49,342 nt of DNA, from the NCBI GenBank assembly GCA_902564565.1, contig CACFBW010000007.1:1-49342 (forward strand), read 5' to 3'. The position numbers and the translations under genes are program-made. A model generated the notes under the pieces. It had not been told where the DNA came from and made no database searches. It worked only from the letters and a program-made list of their open reading frames with translations. This DNA is from an uncultured Pelagibacteraceae bacterium. GTDB taxonomy: Bacteria > Pseudomonadota > Alphaproteobacteria > Pelagibacterales > Pelagibacteraceae. This document shows, piece after piece, positions 36,234-45,192 of the stretch; position 1 is the first letter of the stretch; every line of letters begins with the position of its first letter.

Positions 36234-38600
36234 ATGAGCGAAGAAGATAAAGATAATATTAATAAAGAGGGTGACGTTAAGGTCGATGAAAATCAACCTT
36301 TAGACGAAAATAAACCTACTGAACCTGGAACTGTTGAAAGCTCTGGATCACCAGATGAAAACAAAGAGCAATCTCAACCAGAAGGTGAATCTTCAACTAA
36401 TATCAATGAAAAACCTGAATCTCCTGCAGAAACAAGTGAGGAAGTTGAAAAAATTGCTGCAGATAAGAAAGAACATGAGGTAATTCATAAAAAAGATGGC
36501 AGACTACATATATATGTAAGACAAGATAAGTATAAAGGTGAGTTAAAATCAAAAAATTGGGTTGGTAGACTTTATATTGATGGAAAGCAAAAGATTTCTT
36601 CATCAGGAACTCCAAATATTGAAGAAGCAATACCAATATTAGAGAAATGGTTTGATGATATTCACGCAAATAAAGAAAAAGAGACTGTATCCCCTCCAGA
36701 AACAACCGAACCACCAAAAGAAGCGCAGCCCGCTTCAACACCAGAACCGACACCACCACCCGTTACAGAAGCACCTAAAGAAGTTGTGCCTGTTGTACAG
36801 AAAACTCCAGAACCTATGGCAGCACCAACAGAAAGTAATGAAGCAAAAGAAACAAAAACCGCTTCAGGTTTTTTAGATAAGTTAAAAAACATTAAATTAA
36901 AAAAACCATCCTTTGCTGGTGGTATTAAAATGCCAAAAGCACCTGCGATGGGTAAGGGTAGCTTTAAAAGTAAATTAGATAACTTTTTTAAATCTAAATT
37001 AGGAAAATCTACAGCTCAAGGAGAAGAAATACTTGGGGTAGAAATTACAAATAAAGAAATAAAACTAGCTCAAATATCAACCAATAAAGCTAATCAGTGG
37101 GTGTTAGAAAAATTTTATATTCACAAAGTAGATTTGCCAGACGATGCAGCTGTTTTAGAGAATGCAGAAAGACTAGGTGGAGAGTTATCGATTGCAATTC
37201 AAAAATCAAAAATCACAACTCCTAATGCGGCAATAGCTATTCCTGTGACAAGTGCAATTATCAGAGTTGTTACAGCACCTTTAATGAAAGATGAAGAGTT
37301 GCAAAAAGCTATAGAAACAAATTCACTTTGGGAAAATTTAGTTCAATTAACTGACAACTTGGATGATTATTCAATATTCCATCAAGTGATAAATAGAAAC
37401 CAAAAAGAAAACACGATGGATATTTTATTTGTTGCATCAAAACTTGCAGATATAAATAGTTACACATCAATTATAAAATCTAGTGGACTTAATGCCGTTA
37501 TAATTGATGTAAAATGTTTTGCATTAAAGTCTGCAGTTGATCAAATAAATCAAATTTCAAGAAAAGTAGAAGATGCAAATTTAACTGCTGTTTTGGAATT
37601 TGGTCTTGATGAAAATTATCTTATGATTTTATATGATAATAATCCAATAATTACTGATATTTTTTTAAGAGGTCAGGATAGGCAAATATTAAAGGATTCA
37701 AAAAATCAAGAAGAAAAAGAAGGCTTAGTAAGAAGATTTGTTACACAAGTAAAACAAGCAGTTCAAGATTTTGAAACCAAGTATGAAAAAAGAATTAGAA
37801 ATATAAAAGTTGTTTCAGATTTAGATAATATTGAAGAATACTTGTCTATATTTAGAAAGAATCTTGTGAATATTGGATTTAAAACTTTTGATCCGATAGA
37901 CGGTTTAAAAATTCCTCAACAATTAGAACAATCAGTAAGCTTAGAAAACAAATCTCATTTAACAACTGTTGTAGGGCTTGCTTTTAGAAAATTAGATGTA
38001 TTCGGTTATTACAAATTTGTTACAGCAGTAAAAAATATAAACTTGTTACCGAACAGACAGGGAATGGTTAAGCAGAAAAAAATGAAGGCAATTTCAAATT
38101 TTGCATTTAAAGGATTTGTTGGAGGTGTAGTTGGAATATATCTAATATTATTCGCATTATCTTTCTGGAATATCCACACGTATAACAAAAAATTAAAAAA
38201 TTATAACAAAGTAGTTAAATCATACAAAATGAAGCAGAAAGAGCTTAAAGCTGTTGATAAGGAGTTAAAAATTATGATGACTACTTTGAGTTTAAGTAAA
38301 AGTTTAAAATCAAACAAAGATTTAAGTTATAGAATTTTGGCACAAATTGCTTCGAGTGTTCCTAAGAGATTGAAGTTTGACGAAGTTAAATACAATGGAA
38401 AAAATAGAGTTACAATACAAGGAGTAGCTGCAAGCGATCAGGATATATTAAAATTTATTAAAAATTTAAGTAATCAAAGACTTATTAAGCAAGCTTCTTT
38501 ATCGTCTATGAAGCTTCCAAAAAAAAGTGCATCTGGAGTTACAATGAAAGGATTTAGAGTTTTTGTTATCATTGATACAAGTGGAAAAGGAAAAGGTTAG
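36234..38600 (+). CDS. pilMN: PilM-PilN fusion with unusual N-terminal extension
   Basis: 788 residues. In most systems PilM (about 350) and PilN (about 190) are separate. Here residues 1-85 are acidic and disordered-looking. Residues about 86-142 form a small compact domain (KDGRLHIYVRQDKYKGELKS, NWVGRLYIDGKQKI). Residues 145-205 are Pro/Glu/Thr-rich linker, and 210-258 are Lys/Gly-rich. The actin-like PilM part starts at about 262 (ILGVEITNKEIKLAQIS). PilN begins with its usual INLLPNRQ (about 602) and one membrane helix (about 628-646), then a periplasmic coiled coil and ferredoxin-like domain. It forms the inner-membrane alignment complex with PilO and PilP and may recruit PilB. The promoter region carries the repeat array. 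The first domain has no recognised function. Confidence 0.85.
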   Translation: MSEEDKDNINKEGDVKVDENQPLDENKPTEPGTVESSGSPDENKEQSQPEGESSTNINEKPESPAETSEEVEKIAADKKEHEVIHKKDGRLHIYVRQDKYKGELKSKNWVGRLYIDGKQKISSSGTPNIEEAIPILEKWFDDIHANKEKETVSPPETTEPPKEAQPASTPEPTPPPVTEAPKEVVPVVQKTPEPMAAPTESNEAKETKTASGFLDKLKNIKLKKPSFAGGIKMPKAPAMGKGSFKSKLDNFFKSKLGKSTAQGEEILGVEITNKEIKLAQISTNKANQWVLEKFYIHKVDLPDDAAVLENAERLGGELSIAIQKSKITTPNAAIAIPVTSAIIRVVTAPLMKDEELQKAIETNSLWENLVQLTDNLDDYSIFHQVINRNQKENTMDILFVASKLADINSYTSIIKSSGLNAVIIDVKCFALKSAVDQINQISRKVEDANLTAVLEFGLDENYLMILYDNNPIITDIFLRGQDRQILKDSKNQEEKEGLVRRFVTQVKQAVQDFETKYEKRIRNIKVVSDLDNIEEYLSIFRKNLVNIGFKTFDPIDGLKIPQQLEQSVSLENKSHLTTVVGLAFRKLDVFGYYKFVTAVKNINLLPNRQGMVKQKKMKAISNFAFKGFVGGVVGIYLILFALSFWNIHTYNKKLKNYNKVVKSYKMKQKELKAVDKELKIMMTTLSLSKSLKSNKDLSYRILAQIASSVPKRLKFDEVKYNGKNRVTIQGVAASDQDILKFIKNLSNQRLIKQASLSSMKLPKKSASGVTMKGFRVFVIIDTSGKGKG

Positions 38601-38603
38601 AAA

Positions 38604-39311
38604 ATGGATTTAAATATAGATTTTAAAAATATTAAAATTGAAGATTTAAAAGCTAAAGTTTTACAACTGGCTGATAAAAAGACCTTGATAAAAATCGGTA
38701 TTACCGCAGGTGCTATAATAATATTTTTAATAATTTATTATTCAATTCTGAATCCAATGGTTAATAAAAGAAAAATAAAATTGGATGATATGAATAAAAA
38801 GAAACAAGAAATCACTAAGTATGTAAAAGATATAAATGCTAAAAAGAAAAAAATTAAAAAACTTACTCCTACATTTAAAGAATATTCAACATTATTTCAC
38901 ACCAAAGCCGAAGTGGAAGGTTTATATGAAACTTTAAGTTACTTTGCTGGATTAAATGATTTGGTAATTTCAAAAATAGAAAAGAAAAAACCCAAAAGTG
39001 TCTCCAAAGATGATGCTTTAAGTGCCGGAGCTAAAGCACTTACAGGAAAAAAATCAAAAAAGAAAAAGAAAAAGAAGAAGAAGAAGAAGAAAACAAAAAC
39101 CAAGAACCCTCAAAACATTGCTTATTACAAAATACCTGTGAATTTTGAAATAAAAGGCAATTTCCTTGGTTATATCAAGTTTAAAAGAGCATTATCTCTA
39201 TCTAAAAAAATGCTTAACTTTGACAAGGAGTCCATCAAAGTGATAAAAGGGGATACAACCGGAGCGATAAAAGTTAATGGTACATTAACAATAGTAGGAT
39301 TGGAAGGTTAA
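38604..39311 (+). CDS. pilO: Pilus alignment protein PilO with polylysine insertion
   Basis: 235 residues: membrane helix at about 29-50 (IGITAGAIIIFLIIYYSIL), coiled coil (about 55-85) and the periplasmic PilO domain. Between the helical part and the last beta strands is a run of twelve consecutive lysines flanked by further Lys (about residues 147-168, DNA 39045-39110, A/G-only). This lies in what should be a periplasmic loop and is unusual. It overlaps pilP by one base and sits 3 bp after pilMN. Identification is by order, topology and size. Confidence 0.82.
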   Translation: MDLNIDFKNIKIEDLKAKVLQLADKKTLIKIGITAGAIIIFLIIYYSILNPMVNKRKIKLDDMNKKKQEITKYVKDINAKKKKIKKLTPTFKEYSTLFHTKAEVEGLYETLSYFAGLNDLVISKIEKKKPKSVSKDDALSAGAKALTGKKSKKKKKKKKKKKKTKTKNPQNIAYYKIPVNFEIKGNFLGYIKFKRALSLSKKMLNFDKESIKVIKGDTTGAIKVNGTLTIVGLEG

Positions 39312-39826
39312 TGAATTTTTTAAGGATATTAATTTTATTTATTACAATTGTTTTTTGTGCAACTAATGTTGCAGCTGACACTGATGAATCAGAAAAAAAT
39401 ATTGTTGAAAAAGCAAAAGAAATTAATCAAAAAGTAAAAAAACAACAAGCTGAAAAAAAATTAGCAATTGAATCAGAGGTTGGAGCTGTAGAACCATTGC
39501 CACTAAATGATCCTTTTGTTGGCGATGCATCTCTTGGTGGACAAAGCACTGTAACAGTAATTTCAAATGAATCATCTGAAGAAAGACAATCAATTAGTTT
39601 ACGTAATTTTAAACTTGTAGCAATTATGACCGGCGAATACGAAAGCTTTGTATCCTTAATTAATTCATCTGGAGAGGTAGTTACTTTACAAATGAATGAG
39701 GAATTAAGTCCAGGTGTTAAGCTTATTGCTTTAAATCCCGAAAAAGCAGTGTTTGAAAAAGGTCCTGATTCTTATCTAGTTATTAATTTTAAAAATCAAA
39801 TTAAAGAAACATCGGAGCCATTTTAA
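39311..39826 (+). CDS. pilP: Pilus assembly protein PilP
   Basis: 171 residues. Signal peptide LRILILFITIVFCATNVAA (about residues 4-22) with no lipobox, a charged helical linker (about 25-58), then PLNDPFVGD and a compact beta domain (ISLRNFKLVAIMTGEYESFVSLINSSGEVVTLQMNEEL) of the PilP/GspC homology-region type. It bridges PilNO and the secretin in the periplasm. GGAAGG lies shortly upstream as an SD. One-base overlaps with both pilO and pilQ indicate tight co-translation. Confidence 0.8.
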   Translation: MNFLRILILFITIVFCATNVAADTDESEKNIVEKAKEINQKVKKQQAEKKLAIESEVGAVEPLPLNDPFVGDASLGGQSTVTVISNESSEERQSISLRNFKLVAIMTGEYESFVSLINSSGEVVTLQMNEELSPGVKLIALNPEKAVFEKGPDSYLVINFKNQIKETSEPF

Positions 39827-41397
39827 TGAATATTAAATCACTAAAAATATTAGTTTCTTTATTATCTTTATTATTGGTTCTTAGTGGATGTGCCGAACAA
39901 ATGGGCAAGATGAAAAAAAAGAAAGCATTTAAACATGATACTCCACTAATTAAGGAGGATGTTAAAAAATTAGGAAAAATGGAAGTAGAAAAAAGTGCTA
40001 AAATGGGACCTACTCCAGTTGAGGGAGATGTTTATAAGTTAGAAAAAAGAAAACAAATTTCTTCTGTTAAAGAAAAAAATTATTTACTGATACCAGAAGA
40101 TTATATGCTACTTAAACAAAAAGTAACATTTAAATTTCAAAATTTAGATTACAAAGAAGCTATGTCATTAATGGCAAAAATTGGTGATGTGAATATTTTA
40201 GTTGGGGAAGAAGTTGCCGGAGCCATTACTGCAGAATTAAGTGATGTGCCATGGGATAAAGCTTTTAATGCAATATTAGATATGAAAAATTTTGCAGCCG
40301 ATATAGATGTTGCAAGCAACATTATTAGAGTTCACTCTCCATCAACTTTAACTTCTCAAGAAAGTTATAAATCTTCTAGAGCTGCTGCAGTTAGAAAAAA
40401 AGTTGAACTTGAAAACTCTGTTGAACCTGTAGTATCTGAAATATTTAGACTATATTATATAACACCTGCGGAAGCTAAGGCTACAATTACGGAATTATTT
40501 ACATCTGTAGGAGAGGGTGCCAGTTATTCTCCAATTCAAGTAACAGAAGAAAACACAACAAGATCTATAATTGTACGAGGAAAATCAAAAGATTTAGACG
40601 TAGTAGATAAAGTAATAAGAGAAATTGACGTAAGAACGAAACAAGTTTTAATCGAAGCGTTTATTGTGGAAGCTACTTCGTCATTTGAAAGAGCACTAGG
40701 GAATAAATTAGGTGGAGCTTATACTAGAAATCGTGAAAGAATTGGGGGTACTGTTGGTGGAACAACAGTAGGTGCAACAGAAGGCTCAGGTGCAGAAATT
40801 TCTGCAGGAACATCAGGCGTAAGCGCGGCTGGAAGTGGCGGTTCAGATAGTCTTTACAACTTTAATGCTGTGGGCGCAACTAGCGGAATTGGAGTTCTGA
40901 AAAGAACTGGATCTGCTGTATTAAAACTTCAAATTGAAGCTCTTGAAAAAGAAGGTTTAGGAAAAACTATTTCCAATCCAAAATTATTTACTCTAGATAA
41001 TCAAGTCGCCTCTATTACCCAAGGTGTTCAAATTCCTGTTGCAGGAAGTGGAGATACAGCACCATCATTTAAAGATGCAGCTTTAAAATTAACTGTAACA
41101 CCAAGTATTATTGGTGATGGTAACGTACTTTTAGAAGTGCAAGTAAATAACGATACTCCAGATAGGACGGACCCAGGCGCAGTTGGTATTAATAAAATGG
41201 AAATAAACACTAAACTTTTAATTGCTGATGGAGACATAGTTGTAATTGGTGGAATAAAGAAAAACGACATATCTGACGCTAAAGAACAAGTGCCTGGAAT
41301 GGGGAAAATACCTATTATAGGAAAAATGTTTCAAGGATCATCAAAAACAGATAGGATGAATGAACTTTTGGTGTTTATAGCACCTAGGATTTTATAA
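39826..41397 (+). CDS. pilQ: Type IV pilus secretin (PilQ/MshL-like lipoprotein)
   Basis: Outer-membrane gated channel for the pilus. The signal peptide ends in a lipobox (VLSGC, Cys about 22), so it is probably a lipoprotein like MshL rather than a standard PilQ. An STN/N0 domain (VTFKFQNLDYKEAMSLMAKIGDVNILVG, about 98-170) and an N1 domain (about 205-265) precede the secretin core (TKQVLIEAFIVEATSSFE, TISNPKLFTLDNQVASITQGVQIPV, ELLVFIAPRIL at the C-terminus). A Gly/Thr/Ser-rich loop (about 305-345) is the gate region. At 523 residues it lacks the AMIN domains of longer PilQ. It overlaps pilP and is followed directly by pilB. Confidence 0.9.
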   Translation: MNIKSLKILVSLLSLLLVLSGCAEQMGKMKKKKAFKHDTPLIKEDVKKLGKMEVEKSAKMGPTPVEGDVYKLEKRKQISSVKEKNYLLIPEDYMLLKQKVTFKFQNLDYKEAMSLMAKIGDVNILVGEEVAGAITAELSDVPWDKAFNAILDMKNFAADIDVASNIIRVHSPSTLTSQESYKSSRAAAVRKKVELENSVEPVVSEIFRLYYITPAEAKATITELFTSVGEGASYSPIQVTEENTTRSIIVRGKSKDLDVVDKVIREIDVRTKQVLIEAFIVEATSSFERALGNKLGGAYTRNRERIGGTVGGTTVGATEGSGAEISAGTSGVSAAGSGGSDSLYNFNAVGATSGIGVLKRTGSAVLKLQIEALEKEGLGKTISNPKLFTLDNQVASITQGVQIPVAGSGDTAPSFKDAALKLTVTPSIIGDGNVLLEVQVNNDTPDRTDPGAVGINKMEINTKLLIADGDIVVIGGIKKNDISDAKEQVPGMGKIPIIGKMFQGSSKTDRMNELLVFIAPRIL

Positions 41398-43151
41398 TGC
41401 TTAAAATAAGTAGAGAAAGCGAAATTAATCTTATTAATGTCTTGATTGATCATGACATTATATCAGGTAAAGATTTAGCAAAAATAAAAAAAGCTAGTGC
41501 TGATGGAAAAAAATCCCAAATCGATGCAGTTTTTGAACTTAAACTTACTGATGAAGATAAAATTTTAGATGTATTAGTTAAAGAACAAAATTTAGAAGTT
41601 GTTGATTTAACAAAAGTTCAAGCAGTTGAAGAGGTAAAAGCAGTATTACCATCTAATTATATTAAAATGAATTTTGTTGCACCTTTCAAGGTTGATGGAA
41701 AAACACTTCATATAGCAATTTCAGATAGTTCAAAACTCGGTTTAATGAGAAACTTAAAAGCAATTACAAAAAAAAATATTGAATTACATGCGGCTAAAGT
41801 TTCTCAAATATCAGATTTTATTGATAAACTATTAAGCGAAGGTGGAGATGTAACCGCTGCAACAATCAGAGAAGAGAATGTTTCAAAAGAAAAAACAAAA
41901 ACTTTTGACAGTGACTTAGGTGAAGCTGGGGAGGTTTTAGAAAAAAAACCCGAAGAGGATATTGAAGCAATAGAAAATGAGTCTGAAGTTATAAAATTTA
42001 GCACAGCAGTTGTAGCTGATGCAATTAAATCTGGTGTCAGTGATATTCACATTGAACCATATAGATTTAGTTCAAGAGTTCGTTATCGTCAGGACGGTAT
42101 GTTGCAAGAACAAGAACAGTATAGAAAATTTCTTCACGATAATTATGGTGCTGTAGTAACTCGTTTTAAAATAATGGGTAAATTAGATATTGCAGAAAGA
42201 AGGTTGCCACAAGACGGAGCAATTAATTTTAAAATAGATGGCAAAGTAGTTGACTTACGTTTGTCTATTTTACCAACCGCTAGCAATGAAAGAATTGTAA
42301 TGCGGGTTCTAAATAAAGACGCAGGAGATATAACTCTTGAACAATTAAATTTTGAAGATGCTGATTTAAAAAATTTAAGAAAAGCAATTCATAGTACTCA
42401 AGGATTAATTCTTGTAACAGGTCCAACTGGTTCAGGAAAATCAACAACTTTATATAGTATTCTTAAAGAAGTAAGCAAACCGCATTTAAATATTTTAACC
42501 GCAGAAGATCCTGTTGAATACGAACTGGATGGTGTGGGACAAGTTCAAATTAAAGATGATATAGGGTTAACTTTTGGTGCAGCATTAAGATCTTTTCTTC
42601 GTCAAGACCCAGAAATAATTTTGGTTGGAGAGATGAGGGATAAGGAAACAGTTGATATTGGATTAAAAGCTGCACTTACTGGTCACTTAGTGTTTAGTAC
42701 ACTCCACACTAATGATGCACCGAGTACAATTACTAGATTACAAAATATGGGAACGCCTGATTATTTAATTAGTGCTGCGACCCAGTTGGTACTAGCACAG
42801 AGACTTGCAAGAAGATCCTGTAAAGATTGTAGAGTGCCTGATGATGATGTTACTCCAAAAGTCTTAACCGATTTAGGTTTTTCTCCAGAACTAGCTTCAA
42901 GAGTTAAAGCGCTTAAAGGTAAAGGATGTCCAAAATGCAAAGACTCAGGCTACAAAGGACGACAAGGAATTTATGAAATTTTAGTTGTTTCTAAACCAGT
43001 TAAAGAAGCAATATTAAGAAAAGCAACTACTCCTGAACTAAGAGAAATTGCAGTAAAAGAAGGTTTTCAAACCATGCAGGATATGGGAAGAAGACTTATT
43101 GCAAATGGAGAACTTAATTTTAGAGAGTATGAGCGTGTTTTATCATCTTAA
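41397..43151 (+). CDS. pilB: Type IV pilus extension ATPase PilB
   Basis: 584-residue assembly ATPase. The N-terminal T2SSE_N domain covers about residues 1-150, then a variable linker. The catalytic domain has Walker A GPTGSGKSTTLYSIL (about 341-355), Asp box EDPVEYELDGVGQVQI, Walker B ILVGEMRDKETVDIG (about 407) and His box LVFSTLHTNDAPSTITR. The zinc tetracysteine motif typical of extension ATPases is present (SCKDCRV and CPKCKDSGYKGRQGIYEIL). Polymerises pilins, opposing PilT. Overlaps pilQ by one base. Confidence 0.96.
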   Translation: MLKISRESEINLINVLIDHDIISGKDLAKIKKASADGKKSQIDAVFELKLTDEDKILDVLVKEQNLEVVDLTKVQAVEEVKAVLPSNYIKMNFVAPFKVDGKTLHIAISDSSKLGLMRNLKAITKKNIELHAAKVSQISDFIDKLLSEGGDVTAATIREENVSKEKTKTFDSDLGEAGEVLEKKPEEDIEAIENESEVIKFSTAVVADAIKSGVSDIHIEPYRFSSRVRYRQDGMLQEQEQYRKFLHDNYGAVVTRFKIMGKLDIAERRLPQDGAINFKIDGKVVDLRLSILPTASNERIVMRVLNKDAGDITLEQLNFEDADLKNLRKAIHSTQGLILVTGPTGSGKSTTLYSILKEVSKPHLNILTAEDPVEYELDGVGQVQIKDDIGLTFGAALRSFLRQDPEIILVGEMRDKETVDIGLKAALTGHLVFSTLHTNDAPSTITRLQNMGTPDYLISAATQLVLAQRLARRSCKDCRVPDDDVTPKVLTDLGFSPELASRVKALKGKGCPKCKDSGYKGRQGIYEILVVSKPVKEAILRKATTPELREIAVKEGFQTMQDMGRRLIANGELNFREYERVLSS

Positions 43152-43165
43152 TAATTAATTAAAAA

Positions 43166-44404
43166 ATGGAAGCATTTACATACAAAGGCATCTCCGAGGG
43201 AAAGTATGTTGAAGGAGAAATTGAAGCTTTAAATCAAGATGAAGCTTCTCATAAACTTAAAGAACAAAAAGTAATTATAACAAATTTAGTTAAAAGTAAG
43301 AAAAAAAAGGCCGAAACAAAAGAAAAGAAAAAGGGCAAGGGATTATCTTTATTTGGTAAAAAGAAAGCATCAGTAGAAGATATCCTTATTTTTTCTAAAC
43401 AATTTGCAACGATGGTTAAAGCAGGTCTTCCAATTTTAGAAGTGCTTGGAATGTTGAGGGATCAACTTGAAAATCCAACAATCAAAGAAGTTGTTGGAGA
43501 TATAAGAAAAAGTCTTGAAGGTGGTGTGACTTTATCCAAATGCTTTGAAAAATATCCAGAATACTTTGATAATATTTATTGCAACCTTATTAAAGCTGGA
43601 GAAGCCAGCGGTAAACTAGATGTTTTTCTTTTAAAGATAGTTGAGTCATTAGAGAAAAAGGAGAGAATTAAAAAAAAAATTAAAGGTGCATTAATGTATC
43701 CATCCATTATGTTTACCGTTGCTATTCTTGTTAGCGCCGTAATGTTAATAAAAGTTGTTCCGGTATTTGCTAAAATGTATGAAGGAATGGGAGTTGCTTT
43801 ACCTAAACCAACGGAAGTAATTATGTCTATGAGTGATTTTTTAAGAGGAACTGGTGGAATGGTTTTATTTTTTTCTATTGTAGGTTTTTATGTTGTGTTT
43901 AAATATTTGACTACAAAAAATCCATTTTTTCAATATAAGTGGCACGCACGAGTTTTAAAACTTCCAGTATTTGGTGATTTAATTTTAAAATCTTTGCTTG
44001 CAAGAATATCACTTATCTTAGGAAATCTTAGTGCTGCCGGTGTTAATTTGTTGGAAAGTTTAGAAATTGCAAAATCTGTAAGCAACAATGTAGTTGTAAC
44101 TGAAGCTATAGAAAATGTTAAAAAGGGAGTTTTTTCTGGAGACACTTTAACAAAACTTTTTTTAAAAGAACCTTTGTTTCCACCTACATTCAGCCAATTA
44201 ATTTCAGTTGGAGAACAAACAGGACAATTAGATGAAATGTTTAACTCTGTAGCTAGTTACTATGAAGCAGAATTTGATACCGCAGTTGACAACATGTCAA
44301 GCTTAATTGAACCTATCATGATCGTTTTTATGGGAGTTATGATTGGAGGATTAATGATTGCAATGTACTCTCCAATATTCAACGTTGGAGCTATAATCGG
44401 CTAA
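43166..44404 (+). CDS. pilC: Pilus inner-membrane platform protein PilC
   Basis: 412-residue polytopic protein of the GspF/PilC family with two T2SSF repeats (about residues 75-200 and 280-400). Conserved features are FSKQFATMVKAGLPILEVL, IKAGEASGKLDVFLLKI and, in the second repeat, ISVGEQTGQLDEMFNSVASYYEAEFD. Three membrane helices. The N-terminus has a basic Lys-rich linker (KKKKAETKEKKKGKG). It couples PilB to pilin insertion. Last gene of pilus operon 2, convergent with the RsbW-like gene (4-bp overlap). Confidence 0.95.
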   Translation: MEAFTYKGISEGKYVEGEIEALNQDEASHKLKEQKVIITNLVKSKKKKAETKEKKKGKGLSLFGKKKASVEDILIFSKQFATMVKAGLPILEVLGMLRDQLENPTIKEVVGDIRKSLEGGVTLSKCFEKYPEYFDNIYCNLIKAGEASGKLDVFLLKIVESLEKKERIKKKIKGALMYPSIMFTVAILVSAVMLIKVVPVFAKMYEGMGVALPKPTEVIMSMSDFLRGTGGMVLFFSIVGFYVVFKYLTTKNPFFQYKWHARVLKLPVFGDLILKSLLARISLILGNLSAAGVNLLESLEIAKSVSNNVVVTEAIENVKKGVFSGDTLTKLFLKEPLFPPTFSQLISVGEQTGQLDEMFNSVASYYEAEFDTAVDNMSSLIEPIMIVFMGVMIGGLMIAMYSPIFNVGAIIG

Positions 44405-44814
44405 ATTTTTTTTGTTAACACAAGATGGTTGACCCAACCTTCTTGATCTTTTTTAAAAACAGCACCATCCATTATTTGTTTTATAAAAAAAGTTCCTAAC
44501 CCTCCTGGTTTTATATCATCCAATTTTCTGTGCTGTACGTTTCCAGGAACCACAGGCTTTCCTTTATCATAAAAACCTATTTCTAATTGACTGTCATTTA
44601 AGGAAATTTTAATTTCCATTCTATCGGTAGTTTCTTTAACTCCTTTATAGCCATGTTTAACAATATTTTGTGCTGCCTCTGCAATTGCCAAAACCAATTC
44701 ATCTTTTAAATCTTGAGATAAATTTATTTTTTCAAAAGTTTCTCTTGAAAACACTCTAACTTCCTTGAGGCTTGCAGTGTTTACTGGAAAATCTTTTGCT
44801 TCTGATAAATTCAT
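44401..44814 (-). CDS. RsbW-like HATPase serine kinase (anti-sigma type)
   Basis: 137 residues of the HATPase_c_2/RsbW group. The N box is LAIAEAAQNIVKHGYKG (about residues 42-58), G1 is YDKGKPV (about 81) and G2 is GGLGTFFIKQIMDG (about 103-116). In known systems such kinases bind and inactivate a partner (usually a sigma factor) and phosphorylate the STAS antagonist. It shares one base with the STAS gene stop and lies tail-to-tail with pilC. No sigma factor gene is in the window, so the target is open. Confidence 0.88.
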   Translation of the reverse strand: MNLSEAKDFPVNTASLKEVRVFSRETFEKINLSQDLKDELVLAIAEAAQNIVKHGYKGVKETTDRMEIKISLNDSQLEIGFYDKGKPVVPGNVQHRKLDDIKPGGLGTFFIKQIMDGAVFKKDQEGWVNHLVLTKKI

Positions 44815-45113
44815 TATTCAAGGTTTAATATCTGTTCTAATTTTGCCATCATAATTACTTTTAAAACAGATTTACTTACTTCTTTTACAACTACTTTGGT
44901 ATTTTTTTCTAGTGCTTTTTGGTGGCTTTCAATAAGAACAGAAATTCCAGAAGAATCCATGTAAGAAACATCTTTTAAATTTAAATGAACTTCTTTTCCA
45001 GATTCAACTATAGGCAAAATTACTTCTTTGGCTTTTTCGGTAACATCCATGTCTATCTCCCCATTAAGAAAGACAGTGCTTACGTTCCCCTCTTCTGTAA
45101 CTTTGTATGTCAT
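44814..45113 (-). CDS. STAS-domain anti-anti-sigma-like protein
   Basis: 99 residues forming one STAS domain of the RsbV/SpoIIAA type. VSTVFLNGEIDMDVTEKAKEVI opens the fold, and the phospho-acceptor loop reads VSYMDSSGISVLIESHQKA (Ser at about residue 56). First gene of a two-gene operon with the RsbW-like kinase. Its start faces the pilin gene across a 166-bp divergent gap. Expected to be phosphorylated by the adjacent kinase and dephosphorylated by the PP2C enzyme encoded at 31-32 kb. Confidence 0.9.
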   Translation of the reverse strand: MTYKVTEEGNVSTVFLNGEIDMDVTEKAKEVILPIVESGKEVHLNLKDVSYMDSSGISVLIESHQKALEKNTKVVVKEVSKSVLKVIMMAKLEQILNLE

Positions 45114-45163
45114 AGGCGTTTATTGATAACATAAAAATTAGTTATTAAATAAAGAAAATTAGA

Positions 45164-45175
45164 CCCATATTGGGC
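45164..45175. promoter_or_regulatory. CCCA-N3-TGGG palindrome between STAS gene and pilA
   Basis: CCCATATTGGGC, matching the 33832-33843 element at 10 of 12 positions. About 50 bp upstream of the STAS start and 105 bp upstream of the pilin start. Confidence 0.3.
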
Positions 45176-45192
45176 AATTAGTTAGGAGCTTT

